64,000 nt of DNA from Scleroderma bovista (lineage: Eukaryota; Basidiomycota; Agaricomycetes; Boletales; Sclerodermataceae). The position numbers were made by a program, and so were the translations under genes. The notes under the pieces were generated by a model. The model saw only the letters and a program-made list of their open reading frames with translations, did no database searches and was not told the DNA's origin. This document shows positions 47,901 through 56,460 of this stretch, piece after piece (within the stretch, counting starts at the first letter, position 1; each line of letters opens with the position of its first letter). Location: positions 124,001 to 188,000 of the forward strand of contig JAYMGJ010000020.1 of the NCBI GenBank assembly GCA_037178675.1. Reading direction: 5' to 3'.

Positions 47901-48493
47901 GACATTTTCTTTATGATCAGCTCAACCCTGATGCCAAGATATCAGGGGATCGCGCGAACATCCACATCTGTCCTGCCTTTCACAGAAAAGTATGGGTGTT
48001 TCACTCCGCTACAGCGACATTCTGTGCACCAAGCGATCAGTTGGGTGTAGGGGGTATGCGCCATGAAATAATACGTGCAACCCCCTCTTGGCAAGGAGGC
48101 CATCCACGTTATGACTGTATATATGTGGCTAAGGGAGGGATAGATGCAGAGGGCTTCCGTAGTTTAATGGTCGGAAGGGTGCGCCTCTTCTTTTCTTGTG
48201 TACATGAAGGGCACTGTTACTTGTGCGCATTAGTTGACTGGTTTGTGCCAATTGCGGAGGAGCCGGATGAGTTGACGGGAATGTGGATCGTGGTACCAGA
48301 AGTGGACAATGATGGACATCGCATTCAGTTGGTCATTTCTCTGGAGTCAGTGGTTCGGGGTGCACACCTTATAGGGGTTTATGGGAGTGAATCTCTTCCT
48401 GTCGACCTCCACTTCTCAGAGTCTTTAGATGCCTTTAAGGCTTATTATGTTAATAGGTACATTGATCACCATGCAAATACACTTGTATTTTAG
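44945..48493 (+). pseudogene. Plavaka transposase, decayed
   Basis: Exons about 44,945-45,233, 45,288-45,787, 45,847-46,048, then from about 46,099 on, broken by a solo LTR at 46,422-46,696. An N-terminal Cys/His zinc finger (CGVNGCTKACSTRGGVKRHI then QRRH) is followed by 'FELAEFLYSREQMPAAKID', 'WMTAKYDVWFRDP', 'TEYYPLYISLGNIHNNVH', 'VQGWC', then the catalytic core 'FPRADIHELIAPDLLHQLIK', 'FPEGRGFKQWTGDDSKALMK', 'PRQHAMVHYHELIELFGAPN', 'SKHIRAVKEPWRRSNRFNAL', and a C-terminal part ending 'NRYIDHHANTLVF'. This is the Plavaka transposase of the CACTA superfamily. In-frame TGA codons at 45,997 and 47,900 fall where Arg fits. With these stops and the LTR it is inactive. Confidence 0.85.
46422..46696. 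mobile_element. Solo LTR, copy 2 (275 bp)
   Basis: TGAAAAGATAACAATG to GTCTCTACA, flanked by CCGC (46,418-46,421 and 46,697-46,700). Same orientation and length as copy 1, with only a few differences. It interrupts the Plavaka transposase between 'NNLDGGGGRR' and 'SHELSEALIAVLD'. Confidence 0.9.
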
Positions 48494-48539
48494 CATTCTT
48501 ACAGTCCATCATTTGCCAACACAAACACATCTTGCATTG

Positions 48540-48610
48540 ATGGTCTGGTCAGTCTGATTGGTCTGATGTGTGTCTGAATGTCTGATGGTGTCTGGATGGT
48601 CTGATAGTGT
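48540..48610. repeat. Plavaka right sub-terminal repeats, first part
   Basis: 'gatggtctggtcagtctgat' and further gtctgatg words. They continue after the copia insertion at 54,532-54,700. Confidence 0.7.
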
Positions 48611-48898
48611 TGTTGAAGCAATACCTATGTACGTAGAGGAACTGCTACTCCAACTCACCTGTTGGGTGGAGTGCACAACCTGAGATGGTAGCGGTAGCTG
48701 GTTAAGAGCTGTTGTATTATATAAGCGATGAACACTGTTTATATACAACAAATAGTGTGATGCATGACTGTGACGCGTGACGTGTGACATGTAACATCTA
48801 CTCTAAAGAGGACTATTACTAAGTCTACACTAATATGGGTCGCAGTCTTGTGTGCACTTCGTCGACGGTTTACGCCAGGTGCACGTGCGACTTCAACA
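48611..48898 (-). repeat. copia LTR (3' LTR in element orientation)
   Basis: 288 bp, from TGTTGAAGCAATACC to GTGCGACTTCAACA. It has a 13-bp-scale insertion (atgcatgactgtg region) relative to the other LTR. Confidence 0.92.
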
Positions 48899-48944
48899 CT
48901 CCCCCTCGTTGTGCTGCATGTAGAGCACTTCAGCGAATAAGGTG

Positions 48945-51900
48945 CTAGATGCTGCCAGAGGGAAACTGTAAGCCTAGTTGAGCTCTGAATTTCGCAAATT
49001 TCTCGCGGGGTAAGTTCTTGGTGAGCAGATCGGCGGGATTCTCAGCACCATCAATGAAGAATAGCTCCACATTACCTTTCGCGACTGACTCGCGGATTCC
49101 GTGGTAGCAGATGTCGATGTGCTTGGAGTGAAGCTCCGTTACAGGGTTGGATGCCATGAATATGGACCCCTGATTATCACCACAAATCGGGATAGCTTTC
49201 AGCTTATAGCCGAGCTCACCGAGTAGACTCCGAATCCAGGTAACTTGGCGAGCGCAATCGCTCAAAGCCATGTATTCAGCCTCAGTGGACAAGTACGCAA
49301 TAGTCTTCTGCGCACGAGAAGTCCAACTGATCAAGCCATCTGCAAGCTTCAGGTAAAAACCTGTCTGCAAGAGGCGAGAGATAGGGTCTGATCCCCAATC
49401 TGAGTCCATGCATGCAATCAGGCCAGCACCGGATCCACCATTGTACACTAGGGAATAATTAGGTGTACCAATCAAGTAGCGACAGATATAGAGCGCTTTG
49501 GAGAGGTGGTCCTGGGATGGGTTCGCGGCATGGCACGAGAGATGGGTGACTGCAAAGGCAATGTCGGGCCTTGTGCCTAACATAAGGTACAGAAGGGACC
49601 CAATGACCGTCTGGAAACGGGAGCGGAGTTCCGCATCAACAGGCTCTGTATTCTTGGCGGCATAGTAGCCAGCCAGCAGTGGGGTGCTTGCGGACTTTGC
49701 GTTGAGCATGCCGCAGCGTTCGATGACCTTTTGGAGGTACGCGCATTGGTCCAAGTGGATAGCACGACCTTTGCGAGTGATTCACATTCGGAGGAACTCC
49801 TTAGGTTCTCCAAGGTCTCTGCACTCCCATTTGCGCATGAACTGCGCTTTAATGGCATCAACAACAGCCTTGTTAGGGCCGCAGAATAAAGCGTCGTCAA
49901 CGTAGATAATACCAATGACGATGTTGGTGCCTTTCTTCTTGTAGAAGAAGATGCCTGCTTCAGACTTAAGGTGCTCAAACCCAAGCTCTTTGAGAGACTC
50001 ATCGAGTGTGCGCCACCAAGCTAGGCTGGCCTGTTTGAGGCCATAGAGGGCACGCCATAGGCGGAGCACTTTGCGCTCTTGCCCGGGAACTGCAAACCCT
50101 TCGGGTTGTTCCATGTAGATCTCTTCGTCGAGCTTGCCATACAAGTAGGCGCTCCGAACGTCAAGTCCAGTAATATACCAATTCTCAAGTGCGGCAAGCG
50201 CAAGCATGAGGCGCACTGTTTCAAAGCGCACGACTGGTGAGAAGACCTGGTCGAAATCTAATCCCTCGACCTGGGAGAAGCCTTTCGCTACTAAGCGGGC
50301 TTTCTTGCGGCCATCCAACTTCACATTGAAGACCCATTGATTCTTTATGACCTTCCGGTCTCGGGGACGGTCAACTAGCTCAAAGACCTTGCACTTTCGC
50401 AGCACGTCGAGCTCTTCTTGGCAAGCAAGTCGCCAGAGTTTCTGCTCAGCTTGGGGTAAGCGAGCAATGTCCTTATAGGACCAGTTGCGGACACTCTCAT
50501 ATTGAGGGTCGCGGGTTTCGAGGGCTTTGCCCATCAGATAATGGACTAGGTTTGCTCCCCCTTCCTCGCACATCTTTTGCACATCTTCCTCACTGGGTGT
50601 TGCAGAGGTGTCAGGGAAACCACCAGGGATATGGTCTGGTGTGTCCAGTTGTGGGGGCCTAGGGGCCTCACCCACTGTTTCTCGCCATCAAGAGGCACTT
50701 TCGATGTCCCAGAGTTTCTCAATGGGGTGTCGCCACTCACCATACACATTACTGGGGCGCAATGGCACTCTACGTTCACGTTGGGGGCGGGCAGGGATAT
50801 TCACTGCAGGGGGTCGCGGTGCATTCTGGCAGCGTTCAGCTTGGCCAGGGCGCTGCAGTGCCGGAGGTGGCGGATTTCTCGCCGGTGAAGGCGTTCTCGG
50901 TGCCAGTGGAGGCACTGGAGATGGTGTACGGGGAGGATTTATTTGATTAGGCTCTTCCTCAGGAGCCTCAGGTTCCTCGCGCTTTGGATCGTCATCCTGT
51001 GCTTGGGGATGTGGGTAGCCATGGTCGTGTTCCACATCGTCATCACTGTCGGTATCATCAGGGGAATTTCCTGGTCGATCAGTGGCTGGTTTCGGATTTG
51101 CCCTTCCGAAAGGGTTCTCGAGAGGTTCGCGCCTGTTTTTAGGGCAGCGAGGGAAATGACGCTCGTCAAAGACGGCGTGGGCAGCGGTAAATACTGCATT
51201 GGTGGAGCGCATAAACAAAAAGTTGCGCTCATTGCCAGGGGCAACACCGACATAAGTCATTAGCTCCGACTTGGGAGCCATCTTATTCGCTCTAGCCGTT
51301 GCTGGGAGGTATACAAATGCTCCACAGCCAAACACACGTAGGTGGTCAATGTTAGGCATCTCCCCCTTAAGCATTTCATGGGGGGTGCGCCATCACAGGT
51401 GAGCTACTGGAGTACAGTTGTAAAGGTGAGTTGCATGAGCGAACGCAAATTCCCACCAGGAGTCAGGGATGCAGGCTTGATGCCGCATAGACTCAGCTTT
51501 ATCCATGAGAGTGCACCCTAAACGCTCAGCGCGGCCATTCTGCATGGGAGTTCTTGGAGCACTTTGATATATTTTAATTCCTTTCTCAAGGAGTGCTCGA
51601 TCAAACAGATCAGATTTATACTCTCCGCCGGCATCGGACATCCATCCAATGACGTGCGTATCATGTTGGACGCGCACCATTTTGAGGAAATCTTTGGCAG
51701 CCGTAATCGCTGCAGCTTTGGAGCAAAGAGGCATAGTCCAGGCGTGAGAAGTATAGTCGTCGTAGAAGGTGATAACATATTTGAATTTCCGGTACGACGT
51801 AACCGGGAAGGATTTGAGATCAGAGTGCACCAGCTCAAAGGGCTTGGAAGCACGTCTTTCGTTCTCTGGGAAAGCTCGATTGGGCATCTTGCCAAGAGCA

Positions 51901-53921
51901 CATCCAGGGCAAACACAATCCTCAGTTGGAAAGTGGATCTCTGGGAAGCGCTGCATATGCTTTTGCGCGCGTCAGAGTACTTCCTTCGAGGGGTGCCCGA
52001 ATCTCTGGTGCATAATGTCATAATCGACTTTGCTCACAGAGGCAATGTAGTTAGATCTAATTATCAGGATAGATCTAATCCCAAAAATGACGTTGCGATC
52101 GTCTTCTGGGTCTGGCCCAAACCATAGGCATTCTGCTTTATGAGTGAGGCTAATGCCTCTCTTATCGCCAGTGACTTTGTAGTTACACTGGAGCATTTCT
52201 CCCATAGAAATAAGGCGTGCAGTAGCGCCTGGCATATGGAGCACTTGGGTGAGTGTAATAACTTTCTCATCCCCAGAGTTGTGGTCTAGGCACCGGAGTA
52301 ATACCGTGCCAATGCCAGCAATTAGTGCTACACCATTAGCCATTTTGGCGTAGTGCGCTCGCTTTAGTGCATTGTAAGAGGTGAAATCGCCTATGTCACT
52401 GGTAAAGTGGTGTGATGCGCCAGAGTCTAGTAGCCAGAAGGCACCAGAAAGTTTACTATCGTCAACCATTTTTCCCTTACAGCCAGCACAGCGTGCATTA
52501 TTCGAACACGAACAAATATATGCATTACTCAAGACACAACACGACAAATTGTAGTTACTGCTCGCTATATACAGTGCTGGCGTAAAGCGCACATGTAAAG
52601 GGAGCGTGTCAGTGTCGGTCAGCACACGTGCAGAAAGTACTTGCCTGAAGAGGCTGGCTTCTGCGCCCATCGCCATCGACGTCGCATTGTAGCAGTCGAG
52701 GACCATTGCGTTGATTTCGTCGAACTCGTCGTCGGCGAAAGGCTTGTGGGCGAAAGGTTCATCATCCCCAAGGGAGATGGCATCCTCCTCATACATCGTG
52801 ATGCACTCCTCGAGACGAGGGCGCTTCAACGAGGAGGGACCAGCCTCAGGCTGGTCCAGGTTCGCACTCGCCAACGACACAACTTGGTTGAGGGTGCAGA
52901 TGGTCTGGCAGGAGGGCTCTACCCCCAGACGGTGTGCCAAGTCGAAGGCCTTGATAGTGTTTTCGAATGCGGGGGGGCCATAGTTGGTAGCACCGGGGGT
53001 GTGAGCCAGGGCGTGAGGGTCGACGGTGGGCTCTGGTCCATCGTAGTGGACGTAAGTAGCGAAGGTGGCTTGTTGGGCATTTTCGCGGCGAGCGCGAGCC
53101 TTCTTGCCGCCACGTCGAGTGCGGCCTCCCTGTCCTTGGGCAGGAGCGTTTCCACTTGTACTGCTGTTGGACCCGCCTTGCTGCTGCTGCTGCCTCTGGG
53201 GCTGCTGCTGCTGCTGGGCAAACTTGGGGTCAGCTGGCTTGCGCTTCACAGCGCTAAGCTTGTTGGCCTGTGGGCCCTTACCACCGGCGCGCAAAGAGGC
53301 GCCTTTCTGCTCGAATGAGAGCATGGCAGCCTTGACTATCCCGTCGGGCTTCAGATTTTTAATCTCGTCCGGCGACGTCTGGCTGAGAATTTGAGCTACA
53401 ACCTCCATAGTAGGAGGGAGCTTGCACAGAATGATCATTGCCTGCACGGGGGCAGGGAACTCGAAGCCGGTGTCCTTGAGATATGCAAAGTGGCTAAGCA
53501 CTTTGGTGATTGCCGGAGCGGGGTGAGAGCCAGCAGGGATGGTAGTTGCCAGGAGCTTGCTGAGCTCAGCGTAGGCAGAGCCGATACTGGGGGCACCGAA
53601 GTTCTTCTTGAGGTGGTCCCAGACATCCTTAACGTTGTCGAGGTTCGAGACGGCGACCTGGATCGAGGGGGCGAGGCGCAAGGTGATGTTACCGAGTGCT
53701 CTCTCGGTGTTGTCGTCCCACTCCTTTCGGTCATTGTGACCGGTAGCGGGTTGCGTCGTCAAATAAACGTACCATTGGCCTTGTGCCCAGAGGTAGGCCT
53801 GCATAGAAGTGTGCCACTGCTGCCAGTTGGAGCCAGTGAACACAGGAACCATCTTGTCGAGAGCGCTGGACATGGTGATGTTCTGTTGGGAGTCAACAGA
53901 GTCAGCAAATGAATGCGACAA
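48945..53921 (-). pseudogene. copia Gag-Pol polyprotein, one frame with four TGA stops
   Basis: A single frame of about 1,660 codons. Gag: 'PVFTGSNWQQWHTSMQAYLW' onward, a Gln-rich and basic linker near 53,150-53,230. Protease: 'FWLLDSGASHHFTSD'. Pre-integrase: 'HQRFGHPS'. Integrase: HH-CC zinc ('CVCPGC'), 'VHSDLKSFP', 'SDAGGEYKS', 'TPMQNGRAERL' with the D-D-E residues. RT: 'KNQWVFNVKLDG', 'DVRSAYLYGKL', 'IIYVDDALF' (YVDD). RNase H: 'MDSDWGSDP', 'TEAEYMALSD'. Four in-frame stops (51,974, 51,395, 50,690, 49,784, minus strand) are all TGA and there is no frameshift, so this is an otherwise intact copy killed by point changes. The start is ATG 53,921, or 53,873 (MSSALDKM). Confidence 0.93.
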
Positions 53922-54256
53922 CGGACAAGCAAGAAGAGAAGAAACACCTGAGTGCTAGTGAAAGCACTTCTGTCAACAGCTAACTCATGACTAGGGTATG
54001 CCAGCGCAAGTCGTCGACGATGTTCGCCATGGTTGGCGCAAGTCATCGACAAACTTCGCCTGTGGCAGTACAGGTGCTCAACTAGGAGCTCACTGTCTGG
54101 CGCAAGTCGTCGACCGACTTCGCCTTGTGGCTGTGCAGGGGCTCAGCTAGGAGCTCACTGTGGTCCACAGTGTCAAGCTAGTTAAAGCGACGCTCAGGGA
54201 GCTGGAGCGCTGCCTGGTGCATTGCTGCACACAGTGCGCTCACAGGGCTCATAACC

Positions 54257-54531
54257 TATTGAAGCAATACCTATGTACATAGAGGAACTGCTACTCCAAC
54301 TCACCTGTTGGGTGGAGTGCACAACCTGAGATGGTAGCGGTAGCTGGTTAAGAGCTGTTGTATTATATAAGCGATGAACACTGTTTATATACAACAAATA
54401 GTGTGACGCGTGACGTGTGACATGTAACATCTACTCTAAAGAGGACTATTACTAAGTCTACACTAATATGGGTCGCAGTCTTGTGCGCACTTCGTCGACG
54501 GTTTACGCCGGGTGCACGTGCGACTTCAACA
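54257..54531 (-). repeat. copia LTR (5' LTR in element orientation)
   Basis: 275 bp; in plus-strand terms it starts TATTGAAG (one change from TGTTGAAG) and ends CTTCAACA. Gag follows in minus orientation after a leader with short repeated blocks at 54,000-54,200 ('ggcgcaagtcgtcgac' repeated). Confidence 0.92.
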
Positions 54532-54683
54532 AGTGTCTAAACAAGACCTGGAACACATCTGTAATCATGCCTGTCAGATGGGTCTGAATTCTGTCTGACA
54601 GGCCTGACCCCAGAGTGTCGTCTGACCCCAGACATTGCCCAGGCTGTATCATGCACCCAGGTCACTCAGACAAAATTCAGGAC

Positions 54684-54710
54684 ATTCAGACACACGTTGA
54701 ATTGCTGATG
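54684..54710. repeat. Plavaka right terminal inverted repeat
   Basis: Ends GAATTGCTGATG, directly followed by TA (54,711-54,712), the second copy of the target duplication. Confidence 0.88.
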
Positions 54711-55019
54711 TAAGGATGATGTCATCCATGCCTTTTTGTTGCTCCGGTAATAGAAACCAGATTGCTCCGGTGTTTGCCTTTTGAAGCATCGAGGTTTTGA
54801 AGATTTGCCAATAAAAATTGGCTCAAGCTTTTCACTCCCATCTGCATTACAAGCAAGTCCAATAGTAATATGGAACTTTTCTTTCTTTTTTCCGCTCATC
54901 TGGCGTGTTGCCAAGCCACAATCTGGAGGAGCACTGATGTGTTGTTAGCTTATGAAATCAAATGTCAAGACTTGCTTACTAAGGAAAAAGTGCGGTCTCA
55001 TCAAAATTGAAGCGATCGC
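54711..55019 (-). pseudogene. Pogo-like DDE transposase, N-terminal-side fragment
   Basis: Minus strand: 'RFNFDETALFP' (first catalytic Asp region, N-x-DET), an intron (GTAAGC near 54,980 to ACATCAG near 54,938), then 'APPDCGLATRQMSGKKKEKF', 'HITIGLACNADGSEKLEPIF', 'FYYRSNKKAWMTSS', up to the Plavaka insertion. It continues at 30,949. The sequence above 55,019 is replaced by the gypsy element, so the more N-terminal DNA-binding part is not seen in this window. Confidence 0.82.
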
Positions 55020-55109
55020 TGTAGAGACACCCAGGTCTCTAGGCGCACAGCTCCTTAGCTGTCACACCCTAAGCCCTGCGAGAGACCCACCTAGACGCGC
55101 CCCTGCGGT

Positions 55110-55680
55110 AAGGCACACCCCCCGATCGCATCGCATCCGACCCACATACTAGCCTGTCTGCTCGCATCTGTTTGATCGCATCACACCCGACTCGCTCGCT
55201 CGCTCGCGCGAGTGCATCCGTGGCTGCTGCGCGCCCGATCACTCGCACGGGTGTAGTCGCGACTCGTCTCGCATCGCACTTGGTCACGTTGCGTCCAACC
55301 CGCTCGCGTTCTCTCTCGGGCGAGTGTATCCGTGGCTGCCGTGCGCCCGATCGCTTGTACGGGTGTAGCCGCGACTCGACTCGCAGATCACCCGATCGCA
55401 TCCTGTCCGACCCGCATGCTCGCCCGTCCACTCGCATCTGTTCGATCGCATCACACCCGACTCACTCGCTCGCTCGCGCGAGTGCATCCGTGGCTGCTGC
55501 GCGCCCGATCACTCGCACGGGTGTAGTCGCGACTTGTCTCGCATCGCACTCGATCACGTCACGTCCAACCCGCTCGCGTTCTCTCTTGTGCGAGTGTATC
55601 CGCGGCTGCTGTGCGCCCGATCGCTCGCACGGGTGTAGCCACGACTCGACTCGCAGACCACCCGAACGCTCGCCCAAGCT
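55110..55680. repeat. GC-rich tandem repeat in the gypsy 5' region
   Basis: A 270-bp unit starts at 55,164 and again at 55,434 ('gcatctgttygatcgcatca'), with a partial unit before it from about 55,110. Each unit itself contains two related halves of about 135 bp ('gagtgyatccgtggctgcyg' and 'gcgcccgatc', 'acgggtgtag'). All strongly CpG-rich (cgatcgc, cgctcgctcgcgcgag). Confidence 0.85.
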
Positions 55681-56460
55681 CAAGTAGGACCCGACGCAAC
55701 CACCCGCGACCCTGTTAAGCTGTTCCGGTCCTCCCTCTTTCGTACACTTCGCGTCATGGGTACGTCTTCGCGCCCGTCTCCCTTGTTAGAGTTTCCCACT
55801 TCTTTATGTCATTTGTTGATGCTCGGGTGCCTGTTACTCGGTTGTGGACCCTTTTCATTACGTCAGATAGCGCCAGAGTGCGCACCATTTCCCTTATTTA
55901 GACTAGAGTTACCACTTAGACGCGCTTGGAGCGCTACAGTGTTTCCCGACCCTTATGTTCTGTACATTGGTCCTAGGGCCACATATACCTTACCCTGGAA
56001 GAATACAACACTCTTTTCTCCCCCTCATAGCAGAGTAAGAGCCCCAGCTTCTACGTGAGGTTACAGTTTGTTCAAGGTCTCGTCGTCGCATTTTATCGTA
56101 TTCGCTCGTTTTGTTGTATCGTTTCGTCTTTCGCCGTGTGTCCCTCGCTTTCGCATACGTCTCTCCTCCGCTCTCTAGGGAACTCTCTAGGCTTTTGACC
56201 AGGGCGCACCTCGCGCTCTCTTGTCCACTCTCTTTTCCACTGCGCTGCTCGTCACACCCCACTCCTTGCTAGTCCAAGTGCTCTGTGCACCTTCCTTCGC
56301 TTTTCCGACTCTACCAGTTTGAGCCAGACCCAGTTCCCTTGGGCGGACCTGTTTTGCACCCTTCCGGAACCTACCTTCTACATCTTTGGAGCCCACTGCG
56401 AGGGAATCTTAGGATCTGGCTCGAAGATCCTCTCGCCTGTTAGAACAAAATCCTGAGCTT

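Larger units (their letters stand above)
48611..54531 (-). mobile_element. Ty1/copia LTR retrotransposon, 5.92 kb
   Basis: Two LTRs (48,611-48,898 and 54,257-54,531) bound one gag-pol frame on the minus strand. The perfect 5-bp duplication AGTGT lies at 48,606-48,610 and 54,532-54,536. LTR ends are TGTTGAAG and CTTCAACA. The order protease, integrase, reverse transcriptase, RNase H marks it as copia. It is structurally complete, with only four stop codons in the coding frame and similar LTRs, so insertion was fairly recent. It sits between the Plavaka transposase and the right Plavaka end. Confidence 0.95.
30952..54710. mobile_element. Plavaka (CACTA/EnSpm-like) DNA transposon, 23.76 kb with nested insertions
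   Basis: The left end reads CATCAGCAATTCGACGTG and the right end is its reverse complement with one difference (CACGTTGAATTGCTGATG). The match continues to TGTCTGAA. A TA flanks each end. Just inside both ends are clusters of GTCTG/CAGAC words, the sub-terminal repeats typical of CACTA-type elements. It carries a Plavaka transposase (44,945-48,493) and a divergent second gene (44,762 down to about 31,300). Inserted in it are the KDZ element, a copia retrotransposon and a solo LTR. Subtracting these leaves about 6.6 kb. It is itself inserted in the pogo-like transposase gene, whose reading frame is continuous across the empty site. Plavaka is named from the transposase; I have not compared the ends to known elements. 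Confidence 0.88.

Noticed and set aside
52641..53912. Long plus-strand frames opposite copia gag
   Set aside because: They mirror the Gag frame, which has clear retroelement motifs in the minus direction.
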